From: Samsoniella hepiali | Taxonomy: Eukaryota > Ascomycota > Sordariomycetes > Hypocreales > Cordycipitaceae | Assembly (NCBI GenBank): GCA_001455915.2 | Contig: LNDK02000066.1 | Coordinates: 620,001 to 684,000 of the forward strand | DNA: 64,000 bases | Direction: 5' to 3' | Part shown: positions 11,837-21,770 of the stretch, one piece after another | Layout of the letters: each line of letters begins with the position of its first letter | Position numbering within the stretch: the stretch's first letter is position 1 | The notes under the pieces: model-generated | Database searches by the model: none | Seen by the model: only the letters and a program-made list of their open reading frames with translations | What the model was told of the DNA's origin: nothing | Position numbers and translations under genes: made by a program

Positions 11837-13342
11837 CTACTCGGTAACTGGCGCGCTCTCAGACTCGGCTAGGGTATCATTGTCTGTCTTTTGGTTCTTG
11901 GTCTGCGAATTGCGCGGCTCGTCTTTAGCCTTACGCTTCTTGGATCGCGACGCGAGCTGCTCCCTCTTTTCCCTTTTGCGCGCCTGCTTGTCCATGTTGC
12001 CAATGATCTTGCTCTCCTGGCCGCACGGCCACTTGGCCAGCGCCTTTTCCTCGTCCTCCTCGGTCCACTCCGGCGGCAGCACCGCAAACACAAGGTACGA
12101 GGTGTGCGTCTTGAGATCGCTCTCGGAGCGGTGAGTGAGTCTTCCTTGCATCCAGGGCTTGTCGTGGTCGTCGTCAGCCGCAAGCTTGCCTTTGCCGTTT
12201 GACGCGGGCGTCGCCTCCGATGCCGCAGCAGGTGAGTCAATGTCCATCAGCTCAGCAGCAGCGCCGTTGTTTTGCGCAATTTGCGCTTTTTGGAACAGTT
12301 TATTTTGTTGATTCACTTTGCGCAACTTGGTCACAGCTTCGAGCACGTCAGCCGGTGTTTGTGAGTTGCCGCGCTCGTTGGGCAAGTTGACGCCGACCCG
12401 CTCACGAGTGACGTTCAGGCGGCGTTGTGAAATTTCAACCATGTCGACATCGGTCCATCCGAGCGTTCGCAGCTCGGTAACCGTTCGTGATACTTGCTCA
12501 ATGCAAGGCGAAAATGTGCAAATGTGGGCTGATTGCTTGGGGTCCAGAGGCGACGAGCCACTGCGCCGCGAGAGATGCTGGAGAGCTTTCCATGGAGCTG
12601 GCAAATCGAGGAACACAGCCGTGGCGTCTGGCGATTTCCCATCCACCATGAATCCATCTCTATATACATCTCGGTGCTGTATTTGTACGATGCCTGTGAG
12701 AGAGTGGCTTTCAATTTCCTCTGCCATTTTGTGGTATCGGTCCTCGTTGAACTCAAAGCTAAACACTTTGCCTTTTGTATCGGTCCCGTTTTTTGGATAT
12801 CCGTTATACACTGCTCGTGCGGAAGCATGCGAGAAACTGCCACTTCCAGCACCGGCCTCTATTATTCTAGTGCCGGGGCGAGCTCGTATACGTTGTAGGA
12901 TGTAGCTGTAGTCGGGTGTGTAGACAACCTGCGTGCGGTGCGGCAAGCTGCTCGTCCAGAGCTCTGGAGAAGGCCGCAGAATGTAGATGAAGCCACTGCT
13001 GGCCACAGTGGCCTTCTTGGCAGGTGTTTTGCCGCTCTCGTCTTGGCTCACGGCCGGTGTGTCGTCGTCGGTCGTCTCTAAGCGGCGTTTGCGGCCTCGC
13101 GATCCGGTATCAACCGCCGATGCGCGAACTTGAGAGCCCCAAGGTATGTCGAGCAGCGTCGAGTGTGGGAATGAGCCGAACCGTGTATTTAATGTCGCGC
13201 CCTCTGCGTATCCATCGACTGCTCCAGCGGACTGTTCGAGGCGAATGGGATCAAAGTCGTCACGCGCCAAGCTGATAATGGCAAGAGAACCGGGCTTGGT
13301 GCGGTCGCCGGGCTCAAGAAAGGGGGATGGCGTGAGCTCCAT
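11837..13342 (-). CDS. trm61: tRNA (adenine58-N1)-methyltransferase catalytic subunit Trm61
   Basis: This is a single-exon gene of 501 residues from the ATG at 13342. Residues about 110-330 are the Trm61 core: an N-terminal beta domain, then YTPDYSYILQRIRARPGTRI and the SAM-binding loop IIEAGAGSGSFSHASARAVY, followed by FEFNEDRYHKMAEEI and AVFLDLPAPWKAL, where the catalytic Asp lies in LDLPAPW. The enzyme makes m1A58 in tRNAs in the nucleus together with Trm6. The C-terminus is a long basic tail (QARKREKREQLASRSKKRKA), likely a nuclear localisation signal. The protein is longer than the yeast enzyme (about 380 residues) because of an insertion near residues 75-115 and this tail, both usual in filamentous fungi. 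It is divergent to the CysRS gene. Confidence 0.93.
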   Translation of the reverse strand: MELTPSPFLEPGDRTKPGSLAIISLARDDFDPIRLEQSAGAVDGYAEGATLNTRFGSFPHSTLLDIPWGSQVRASAVDTGSRGRKRRLETTDDDTPAVSQDESGKTPAKKATVASSGFIYILRPSPELWTSSLPHRTQVVYTPDYSYILQRIRARPGTRIIEAGAGSGSFSHASARAVYNGYPKNGTDTKGKVFSFEFNEDRYHKMAEEIESHSLTGIVQIQHRDVYRDGFMVDGKSPDATAVFLDLPAPWKALQHLSRRSGSSPLDPKQSAHICTFSPCIEQVSRTVTELRTLGWTDVDMVEISQRRLNVTRERVGVNLPNERGNSQTPADVLEAVTKLRKVNQQNKLFQKAQIAQNNGAAAELMDIDSPAAASEATPASNGKGKLAADDDHDKPWMQGRLTHRSESDLKTHTSYLVFAVLPPEWTEEDEEKALAKWPCGQESKIIGNMDKQARKREKREQLASRSKKRKAKDEPRNSQTKNQKTDNDTLAESESAPVTE

Positions 13343-13889
13343 GATATCGTTACGGTAAGAAGCCCTCTCCTGCCAATTGCGTGATATTTGACGAGCACCG
13401 GCTCTCAGGTCGAGGTCGCGATCGAGAATAATTCAGAAAAAATTGTCCAAAGTCTGGTTGGCTCCACTGCTGAAAGCCTCCACTAGCGGCGCTCCAGCGC
13501 ACTAACCAACCGCCTGACGAACCCCCGCAATGCCCTGTAAGCGCTGTATTTCGGCGCGATGACTCGCTGTGGCTTGCCCTGTCCCGCTGTCGCAAGCGCT
13601 GGAAGGTGTTAGGCCCAGTGAGGGGCAGCGCTGGGCACGCAAAGCGGGGTGCAAAAAAACTGCCCTGAACGGCATCCCTCCGATCAAGTCATGACAGCTG
13701 TCTTGGTGGCTCATTTCCGAAGCTACGCTGTCATTCCATCTCGCAACACCACTCACCCTCGTCTTGGGCTTTCGCCGGTGACTCAGGACTCGAATTGTCG
13801 AATACTGCACGTCTGGAGCTCGAGTAATCTGCATTTCGCAGGTATATAAGCTTCGACTGCGCGGCTGGTTCTCGGCGACGCCTGTCTGT
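13343..13889. promoter_or_regulatory. divergent promoter region of trm61 and CysRS genes
   Basis: This 547 bp region separates two tRNA-related genes transcribed away from each other, so both leaders and promoters must lie here. No TATA-like box stands out near trm61. A TATATAA-like stretch (GGTATATAAGC) at about 13840-13850 lies some 45 bp upstream of the first CysRS ATG. Shared regulation is an inference from layout. Confidence 0.5.
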
Positions 13890-16423
13890 ATGCATCTCCT
13901 GCGCATACTATCACGATCTCCTAGAATCTCTCCTCCTCGAACACTCGTCCGATTTCACCGACTCTGCTCGACTAGCACTATGGCTTCTATCAAGCTGCAT
14001 AACTCGCTGCACCCCGGCGCACCAGTTCCTTTTGTTCCCAAGGAAGACGGCAAGGTGAGCTGGTATGTCTGCGGTCCGACAGTCTACGACAAGAGCCACT
14101 TGGGCCACGCCCGCAACTATGTTACCTCGGACGTTATTCGCCGCATTTTGATGCACCACTTCAAGTTTGACGTCAAGTATGTCATGAACATAACCGATAT
14201 TGACGACAAGGTTGGTTTGCCTTGTGCTCCTCGCTCGGCGCATTGACTCACGCGAACCAGATCATCATCAAAGCGAGACGGCAGCGACTCCTCGACGTCG
14301 AAAAGAAGAAGCAATACTCTGCTGAACAGTTAAAAGAACTGGGCTTGAATGCCTTCATTGCATACGCAAAAAATAGCTTGCCTCTCTTGATTGAGACTGA
14401 GGCGAACCTCGACGAGTCCAACTACCCCACCACTAGAGACAAGGCCTACGGCAAAGTCCTCTCTGGAGGAACGCTGACTGGCGAAGGCAAGCCTGGCGAC
14501 ACTGAAGCCAAGATTAAGATGCATATCGGCAACATGAATGTCGCCGCCGAAGCCATCAGGTCGGGTCAGGTCCATCCCGGCTGCGACGAAATTCTGTTGC
14601 CTTACCTTGACTCTCTGTACAAGGAGACAGTGGATACGAGCGATCAGACAATGTTCACCGACCTCACTAAGGCCATGGAGGACCTATTCATGCAGGACTT
14701 GGATTCGCTCAATGTTCTGCCTCCAGACGTCATTACTCGCGTCACCGAATATGTTCCTCAGATTGCCGACTTTGTCGAGCGCATTGTCGAAAAGGGCTTT
14801 GCGTACGAGGCCGACGGCTCCGTCTACTTTGATATTACTGCCTTTGAAAAGGCTGGCAACACCTACGCCAGACTGAGACCCGATAGCAAAAATGACAAGG
14901 CCCTGCAAGAGGAGGGCGAAGGTGCCCTGTCCACCAACCTCGGCGGCAAACGTTCGCCTGGCGACTTTGCGCTGTGGAAGAAGTCCAAGCCTGGTGAGCC
15001 ATTCTGGCCCAGCCCTTGGGGTGAAGGCCGTCCTGGTTGGCACATTGAGTGCTCCGTCATGGCCTCTGATATCCTCGGCTCCCAGATGGATATTCACTCG
15101 GGTGGTGTTGACCTTGCATTCCCTCACCACGACAATGAGCTGGCTCAGAGTGAAGCCTACTTCTATGAGCCTGGCAAGGGTGAGCATACTTGGGTCCGTA
15201 ACTTCCTCCATACTGGCCATCTACACATTGCTGGCTCCAAGATGTCCAAGTCACTCAAGAACTTTCAGACTATTCAGGATGCCCTTGCCACGACCTTTAA
15301 CGCTCGTCGCATGCGCGTTGTCTTTTTGATGGGCAAGTGGAACGACGGCGTTGAAATCTCGCCCGACATGATTACTCAAGCCGATAGCTGGGAGTCTACC
15401 ATTAGCAACTTCTTCACCAACACAAAATCCTGGCTCGCTGAGGCTGACAGCGCCGGCATCCAGAACCTGTCTCTCTCTGACAAGTCTGACTCTCCTCTCG
15501 TCACGGAGCTGGAACAGTCCAAGTCTGAGGTTGACGCCGCTCTCTCAAACTCTTTTGATACCCCTCGCGCCATGCTCGTGATGCTGAAGCTTGTCAACAC
15601 CACCAACGCCTATCTTAAGGATAACAAGGACGTGAACCTCGCCGAAGTCGAGGCTATTGCCCGATGGCTCACCAACGTGGTTGGTATTTTCGGCCTTGAC
15701 TCCAATGCCAAGCCTCCCTACAATGGCCTTGGATGGGCATCCGTCATTGCCGACAACGTCGATCCCAAGACTGCCGTTGAGCCATACAAGTCCATGATGG
15801 ACAAGGTCAAGGCCGATGTCAAGGCACTGTCCTTGGACAGCGAGATTATTTCTTCATTGGTTGCCAAGGATCCTACAACTGACTTTGACACCATTGCTCA
15901 GAGCGGCTCCAAGGACATTGAGCAGCTGTCTCTTCCCTACCTCCGCGTGGCTGCCCAGCTCCGTGACGAGCTCCGTCGCGTAGTGTCTGCGCAAACTCCG
16001 GATACCAAGAAGGCCATTCTTAGCCTGACCGACCGCATCCGTGACCATGACTTTACGAACCTGGGTGTCTATCTCGACGACCGTCCGGACAACCAGGCCT
16101 CTCTCATCAAGTTTATCCCCGCTGCGGAGCTCATTGCCGCGCGTGAGGAAAAGGTGGCTGTGGCCGCTGAGAAGGCAAAGAAGAAGGAAGAGGCTCGCAT
16201 TGCGCGCGAAAAGGCCGACCTGGAAGCCCGCGAAAAGGCCAAGATGCCCCCGGAGAACATGTTCAAGACGGACGAGCGCTACAGCGCGTGGGATGAGCAG
16301 GGCTTGCCGACCAAGATGAAGGATGGCAGTGACGTGCCCAAGAGCCAGCAGAAGCAGAACAAGAAGAACTGGGATAGACAGAAGAAGGCGCATGACGACC
16401 TCAAGGCGAAGGGTGGTCTATAA
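13890..16423 (+). CDS. cysteinyl-tRNA synthetase
   Basis: Two exons (13890-14210 and 14261-16423) with a 50 bp intron give 827 residues. The catalytic domain has the class I HIGH motif (SHLGHARNYV), zinc ligands (WYVCGPTVYD; GWHIECSVMA; GGVDLAFPHHDNE) and the KMSKS loop (GSKMSKSLKNF). It attaches cysteine to tRNA-Cys. Two starts are possible. The ATG at 13890 adds 30 residues rich in Arg, Ser and Pro (LLRILSRSPRISPPRTLVRF), which look like a mitochondrial targeting peptide; the ATG at 13980 (MASIKLHNS) would give the cytosolic form. This suggests one gene supplies both compartments by alternative starts. The C-terminus has a Lys/Glu-rich helix (about residues 700-827), typical of eukaryotic forms. 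Confidence 0.95.
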
Positions 16424-16603
16424 AAGAAGCATGCATGGGATAGAGGAGTTGGGCCGGTAGCGTAAAAGAGATTTACAACCTGATGATTACGGTTTTTGAT
16501 ACTAGCTTTTTGACACTTATGAGACACATATAAGACACATATGAAGCAGGTTGCTGGTGTTACGGATGCGACGTAGATGTGCAAATTAACCTTTCGCCAC
16601 AGT

Positions 16604-17641
16604 CTACTTTTTAGTCTGACTTTGGATAATGCTGGTTGCAATTGTCCGAAACTCTTTCCCAAATTGCAACTTTTCCTCCCACCGCCGCGGGATCGCGTCC
16701 TCGCCGTCGCGCGCACCCAGCAGCCCGCCTGCAATGGCCGTATTCGTGTCCGTGTCCTTGCCGATGCGCACCACGTCTACGAGCACATCTTCCAGACAGC
16801 GCGGGTCGAGCAGCGCCGCCACGGCCACGGACAGCGACTCGAGCACGTAGCCGCCGCAGTCGCCCGGCAGCGCGGCGGGCGGCGGGCCAAACTGCGCCAG
16901 CCCCTGCAGGCGCAGCTGCGTGCCGAGCTTCAGCGCGCCGAGCACGGACGGCTTCGTCTTGTCCGACGACTGCTGCTCGAGCTTCCGGCACACGAGGACC
17001 CCCGCGTCGACTGCGGCGGCGGGGGACGCGCCCAGCACGAGCGCGGCGACGATGGCGTTGTACACGGCGCAGGAGACGGTGCACAGCGCGTCGTCGTGCG
17101 TGATCTTGCTGATACGGATGCTCTCCGCCACGAGCCGGTCCGTGTCGCCCGCGCGGAAGAGGCCCGTCGGCAGACACCGCATCAGGCTGCCGTTGCCGGC
17201 GCGGCCCTGGCCGGCGCCGGCGCGCGCGGGGTCCAGCGACGCGGCGAAGCGCGCCAGGCCGTCTTCGGTCGCGGCGCCCATGTCGACGGGCCGCGTGCCG
17301 GACGTGCGACCCGGCCAGTCGCCGTTGCGCCACTTGAGAAAGTACCGGCCGGCGCGCGTCGCCACGTCGTCCTTGCGGTGGTGCTCGGTGGTCAGGCAGT
17401 CGAGGTAGGCGAGCAGCACGGCGCGCGTCATGTCCGTGTCGTCGGTGGCGTGGCCCGCGGGCCACTTGAAGACGCCGCCGCCGGTGATGTCGCGCAGGCG
17501 GCTGCCGCTGCTGCTGTCGGGCGGGTAGGTGGCCTTGATGAAGTCGTGGCTCTTGAACTCGACGGTCGCGCCGAGCGAGTCGCCGGCGTGGAGGCCGAGC
17601 AGCGCGCCGACGATGCGGGACTGGCGGGTCACGGTCGGCAT
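16604..17641 (-). CDS. ADP-ribosylglycohydrolase (DraG/ARH family)
   Basis: This is a single-exon gene of 345 residues from the ATG at 17641. The N-terminus IVGALLGLHAGDSLGATVEF, the metal-binding ATDDTDMTRAVL and the C-terminal IGKDTDTNTAIAGGLLGARD are the three signature blocks of the ADP-ribosyl-glycohydrolase fold, in which two magnesium ions are bound by these Asp/Thr residues. Such enzymes remove ADP-ribose from proteins or split small ADP-ribose compounds; the exact substrate is not predictable. No signal peptide or membrane segment is visible, so a cytosolic location is likely. It is convergent with the CysRS gene, about 180 bp away. The gene is very GC-rich (third positions almost all G or C), which opens long false frames on the other strand. 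Confidence 0.9.
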   Translation of the reverse strand: MPTVTRQSRIVGALLGLHAGDSLGATVEFKSHDFIKATYPPDSSSGSRLRDITGGGVFKWPAGHATDDTDMTRAVLLAYLDCLTTEHHRKDDVATRAGRYFLKWRNGDWPGRTSGTRPVDMGAATEDGLARFAASLDPARAGAGQGRAGNGSLMRCLPTGLFRAGDTDRLVAESIRISKITHDDALCTVSCAVYNAIVAALVLGASPAAAVDAGVLVCRKLEQQSSDKTKPSVLGALKLGTQLRLQGLAQFGPPPAALPGDCGGYVLESLSVAVAALLDPRCLEDVLVDVVRIGKDTDTNTAIAGGLLGARDGEDAIPRRWEEKLQFGKEFRTIATSIIQSQTKK

Positions 17642-18071
17642 TCTTCTAGTTACAGGTGGTTGGTTGGGGGATTTGGGTGAAGAATCAGCGTTTTAGACAG
17701 ATTCCGGCCGGAATTAATTTCAATCCTCTTTTTCTATCGCACGTTGTGTTGAAGAGCCTACCGAAACGCCCAGTGTGGCGCATGAGATGAGGGCCAAGTT
17801 TCAGCCGTAGCCTGGTGGATGGACTATGCGGATACATGTCAGCTTTCTTTCGCCTCCATAGCAAGAGGAGTGACGAATCTTGGATCGGCTAAATAGCTCG
17901 CATCGTGATCAAAGTTGGTTCATTCCGCTCATTGAACAATCAATTGCATCGCGAATGACAACAGGGCAGAAGCACGGCCGTGCCGTCCTCCCTATCAGGG
18001 ACTAGTCTACGATTTCAGGGCTTACACAAGCCGAATGACTCCCAGTCAACCAGTACGAAGACTCGTCCATA
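17642..18071. other. intergenic, 430 bp
   Basis: This stretch is the 5' leader of the glycohydrolase gene on the left and sequence downstream of the hydroxylase remnant on the right. No gene or repeat is seen. Confidence 0.4.
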
Positions 18072-18665
18072 CTAACCACCAACCATGGGAGAGTCAAAAT
18101 AGTATGTGCTCCACAGGTTCAGCCCAACCTTGACGCCCGACACAACTGGCAGGCCGGCGTGCACAACGCGTGCATCACCTGAGCCGTTTGCGTGGATATT
18201 ATTCCAAAATACCCCATTTCCCCGTCTTGGTCTCACGATCGATGCTGTTCTTGGGCGCTATGCCCCAGTCCGTGTGCAGCCGATATCTGTCTCCTGCCGT
18301 GGCATATTTGACCATTTGTAGACTCTCCACGTGCTCGTGCTGAGCGTTTCCAAGCAGAGACTTCATGCGCGATGCCAGACAGTCACATGCACAGTCTCCC
18401 GCTGGGAGGAAGGCGCTCTCTTCACTGTTGTGTTCACAACCACAGCCACTTCGGACGGGCGGTATGTATTTTCCCTTGATCGATTAGCGTTACAATTTCC
18501 CCAGAAAACTCTTGCTGCAATCGACAACTTGCTCCATCACATACCCTAGTGCCAGAAGGTATCGGATTTCCGCATCACTGAGGAAGTCATTGAGGTAAAT
18601 GACAAGAGTAACAATGGACAGGATCTCCACTCTGTAATTTTGATCACACCGGTACGTGACAGGGT
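18072..18665 (-). pseudogene. broken 2OG-Fe(II) oxygenase / prolyl 4-hydroxylase-like gene
   Basis: Reading the reverse strand shows pieces of a prolyl 4-hydroxylase alpha-type protein in order. First is an N-terminal piece (RVEILSI..TLVIYLNDFLSD, then AEIRYLLALG), followed by a middle piece ending SAFLPAGD and LASRMKSLLGN. Next comes the iron-binding block QMVKYATAGDRYRLHTDWG with its His and Asp. Last is the C-terminal block FWNNIHANGSGDARVVHAGL with PVVSGVKVGLNLWSTYYF and a stop at 18074-18072. The pieces are in different frames. At least one shift lies near 18430, and the join at about 18207 lacks roughly 35 residues, including the usual GGET segment, which points to a deletion. The distal iron-binding His (VVHAGLP) survives. 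It cannot encode an active enzyme as it stands. Confidence 0.8.
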
Positions 18666-19325
18666 CTATTTATGGCATTGCTGCTATTTTGGGAGGGCGG
18701 GTACAGACTCCAAATGCTCAATTTTGAAAGGTGCTGCCGACCCTCAAGGTTATTGAATGCCAGCGTGCCAGCAAAGCCAACAAAAGTGCCAAGTGGGGTT
18801 TATAATCCTATAGTTGATTAGTGACCAGAGCATGGGGTTGCAAAACTCGACATTACCCGATGTGTCTTTCTGAAAAGTAAAAACAGTCGAGACGGCTCAG
18901 TTGTGTGAGTCGGCATTGTCACCAGGAACTTCGCGGTCGCAGGGTAATTCGTTCCGAGGCAAGATGCCGTCCAACGACACAATTTTCTTCAAACCAGTGT
19001 GCTTGCACAGCATTGCTTTCGGGCTCTTTATCTGGAAACGGCCTTTGCAAGGCTCGTGGCGTTTGTGCCCTTCATGCACGGCCACCAGCGCCACCAAAGC
19101 CACCAACCGCCGCCCATGCACTTCTCCGTTGGCATGCGTCGGGCCACCCAATTTATGCTTATTAGGTACCTTATGACACATGTATGGCTCAGTGCACCAG
19201 ACCGACGCGGCTTTGTCAATCCTCTCATGCCGTATGCATGAACTGTCTTCTGTCCCTGTCCCTCGAAGGGAAAGATCTTTCTTGTCCGCGATTAGCTGCA
19301 ACATTCTTCAAACGAGCATTTCAAA
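18666..19325. promoter_or_regulatory. upstream region of the S9 peptidase gene
   Basis: This 660 bp stretch contains no convincing gene. A 135-codon reverse-strand frame at 18897-19304 has no recognisable sequence. The right part must hold the promoter and leader of the peptidase gene. Confidence 0.35.
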
Positions 19326-21770
19326 ATGAGCCTCGAAGAGAGCATCGAGTTCGAAAGAACATGCGTTGGGAGAGCCATGGTGGCACCTCATTGGTTGCCT
19401 GGGAACAACGTCTTCTGGTATAGGCGAGCTCTGCCGTCCGACAAATGGCAATTCATCTCTGTGAACTGTGCAGAAGGCATCGCCCAACCGGCATTTGACC
19501 ACGAGACTCTTGCACACAAGCTCAGCAGCGATGACGGCGATGGCGGCGAGTCGCTAGATCCCGAAAAATTACTCCTGACCTCGCTAAACGTCGACCCGGA
19601 CGGCTTGTGGGTGCGCTTTCAATATTCAGGGAAAACATGGCAGTTTTCTAAAGACCAGACTCTGGAACACTGGCATGGCGAGTTTAATGCAGAATGCTTT
19701 GAACAAGACTACGACATCTCGAGACCCTCCTTGAAAACGTCGCCTGGGCAATCTCAAGTGACCATTGTCAACTTGACTGCCTCCACACTAGGATACTATT
19801 GGATCGATTACGACGGCAACGCAGAACGGCGCATTGATCATGTGCTTGCAGGAGATTCTTTCCTATTTATATCCCCTATTGGCCATCGATTTCGCTTCTG
19901 GGAAGGCTCTACCGGGCGTAATGTCGTCTTGGAGCTGAAGCAGAAACGTGGCATTGTAAACATTGAGGACAGACCCGAAGGCCTGGGAATTAGCTGGGAA
20001 GCTAGTACATCCTGCGAACTTGACTCTGATACTCTCGACTCGGCTAGAGACGTGACGAAACCAGAGTATGAAACGTTTATTCGACAGCATAACCTGTGGA
20101 CGCGCAAGGATGGAACTGAGGCGCAGGTTTCCTTCAACGGCTTCGAAGACGACCGCTACCAGCTCGCCTCTGTGACACCAGATGGACGCTACGCTGTAGC
20201 AATGCAGACCAGATCAGGCTCCAAGTATCCTTTAGAGCTCAGAAACTCTGTCCCAGATGGCCAGTTCCGTCCCACAACTTTGAGCCATAGCACCAGAAAT
20301 GGCCGTGGCTGGTGGAGAGCTGGGGATCATATTGACACGGACCGACCTCGCCTGTTCGACTTGCACGTACGCCGTGAGATCCCGACCGACGACTCGTTGT
20401 TTAGGAATCCGTATGAGATCAAACGCATCGGATGGTCACGCTGTGGTAGAAAGTTTCGCTTCATTTTCAACGAGCGTGGACACAAGCATGTTCGATTGCT
20501 GGAAATCTCTCTTGATGGCACTGTCAAGGTATTGGTGGAAGATAGTAGCGATACTGTTATCGACTATAACCAGAAACTCTGGTATAAGCTCATGCCTATG
20601 GAAAATGAGGTCTTTTGGGCTAGTGAGCGTGATGGATGGAATCATATATACCGATTTGACCTCGACGGAAGCCTCAAGAACCAGGTAACCAAAGGAGAGT
20701 GGGTGGTGAAATCGGTCGAGTATGTTGATCCAAAGGAACAGAGAATATGGTTCACAGCGTGCGGTATGATATCTGACCAGGATCCATACTATGCACATCT
20801 AGCCTGCGTTAACTTTGACGGGTCTGGTCTACGATTAGTGACAAAAGAGGACGGAACACATCTGTGGAAATTCAGCCCTGACCGCCGATTTATTATTGAC
20901 TTCTGGTCTCGTGTTGATCTTCTACCCCATGTTGCCGTTGTGGATGTGTCCACTTCCAAGCAAACTGTTTTTCTGCACAAAGAAGTCCTCAGCCTAGATT
21001 TGGCTGGCCGTTACGCAATGCCAGAGAGATTCATTGCCAAGGGCCGTGACAACGAAACCGATATTTACGGCGTGATTTTCCACCCGCCTGCTCTAGATGA
21101 AAAGAAGAAATATCCTATTATCGAGCTCATCTACGCGCACCCATTTCAGTTTTATACACCAAAGGGGTTTCAAAAATTTTCTGGATTTCGAAAGTTTGCC
21201 GAGGACGGCTACATTATCGTTGCCATTGATGGTATGGGAACGAATGGACGCTCTAAGGCTTTCCGGGATGTGTCCTATAAGAACTTGAACGACGCCGGCT
21301 TCCCTGACCGCATCAAGTGGATGCAGGCGGCAGCTAGGACGAGGCCATGGATGGACACCTCCCGTGTCGGCGTAATTGGAGGCTCTGCTGGGGGTCAAAA
21401 CGCCGCCGCGGCTTTGCTACACTACAACGACTTCTACAAGGCCGCGGTAGCCGAGTCCGGCTCTCACGACAACCGTATGAGTGACTATAAGTGGGCGGAA
21501 ATGTTCCTAAGCTGGCCGATCGATGCTAGCTACGAGACGAATTCGAATTGTGTCAACGCGGGAAAGCTGAGCGGCGCGCTCCTACTAGTGACGGGTGAGG
21601 TGGATAATGTTGTCGATCCTGCGACTACTATGCGGTTTGCGAGTGCCTTGATCGAGGCAAATAAGGATTTCGACCTGGTGGTGGTGCCAAAAGTAGGTCA
21701 TTTTACAGCTGGGTCGGATTGGCTGCAGCGAAAAAGGGCTCAGTTCTTTAAGAGGCATTTGCAGGCTTAG
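19326..21770 (+). CDS. S9 prolyl oligopeptidase / dipeptidyl peptidase IV-like protein
   Basis: This is a single-exon gene of 814 residues from the ATG at 19326. The first 500 residues form a DPP IV-like beta-propeller (for example FQYSGKTWQFSKDQTLEHWH and SERDGWNHIYRFDLDGSLKN). The C-terminal alpha/beta hydrolase domain has the nucleophile elbow GVIGGSAGGQNAA (Ser at about residue 687), an acid in GEVDNVVDPAT (Asp about 764) and the His in KVGHFTAGSDW (about 792), so the triad is intact. There is no signal peptide or N-terminal membrane anchor, unlike classic secreted DPP IV or DapB, so it is probably cytosolic. The substrate is unknown. Homologues of this shape are common in Hypocreales. 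Confidence 0.88.
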   Translation: MSLEESIEFERTCVGRAMVAPHWLPGNNVFWYRRALPSDKWQFISVNCAEGIAQPAFDHETLAHKLSSDDGDGGESLDPEKLLLTSLNVDPDGLWVRFQYSGKTWQFSKDQTLEHWHGEFNAECFEQDYDISRPSLKTSPGQSQVTIVNLTASTLGYYWIDYDGNAERRIDHVLAGDSFLFISPIGHRFRFWEGSTGRNVVLELKQKRGIVNIEDRPEGLGISWEASTSCELDSDTLDSARDVTKPEYETFIRQHNLWTRKDGTEAQVSFNGFEDDRYQLASVTPDGRYAVAMQTRSGSKYPLELRNSVPDGQFRPTTLSHSTRNGRGWWRAGDHIDTDRPRLFDLHVRREIPTDDSLFRNPYEIKRIGWSRCGRKFRFIFNERGHKHVRLLEISLDGTVKVLVEDSSDTVIDYNQKLWYKLMPMENEVFWASERDGWNHIYRFDLDGSLKNQVTKGEWVVKSVEYVDPKEQRIWFTACGMISDQDPYYAHLACVNFDGSGLRLVTKEDGTHLWKFSPDRRFIIDFWSRVDLLPHVAVVDVSTSKQTVFLHKEVLSLDLAGRYAMPERFIAKGRDNETDIYGVIFHPPALDEKKKYPIIELIYAHPFQFYTPKGFQKFSGFRKFAEDGYIIVAIDGMGTNGRSKAFRDVSYKNLNDAGFPDRIKWMQAAARTRPWMDTSRVGVIGGSAGGQNAAAALLHYNDFYKAAVAESGSHDNRMSDYKWAEMFLSWPIDASYETNSNCVNAGKLSGALLLVTGEVDNVVDPATTMRFASALIEANKDFDLVVVPKVGHFTAGSDWLQRKRAQFFKRHLQA

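Noticed and set aside
16577..17680. Long forward frame of 367 codons opposite the ADP-ribosylglycohydrolase
   Set aside because: It is a mirror of the strongly GC3-biased real gene; composition is Arg/Ala/Gly-rich with no domains.
18897..19304. Reverse-strand frame of 135 codons before the S9 peptidase gene
   Set aside because: It has no ATG-supported context, no motif, and occupies the likely promoter of the neighbouring gene.
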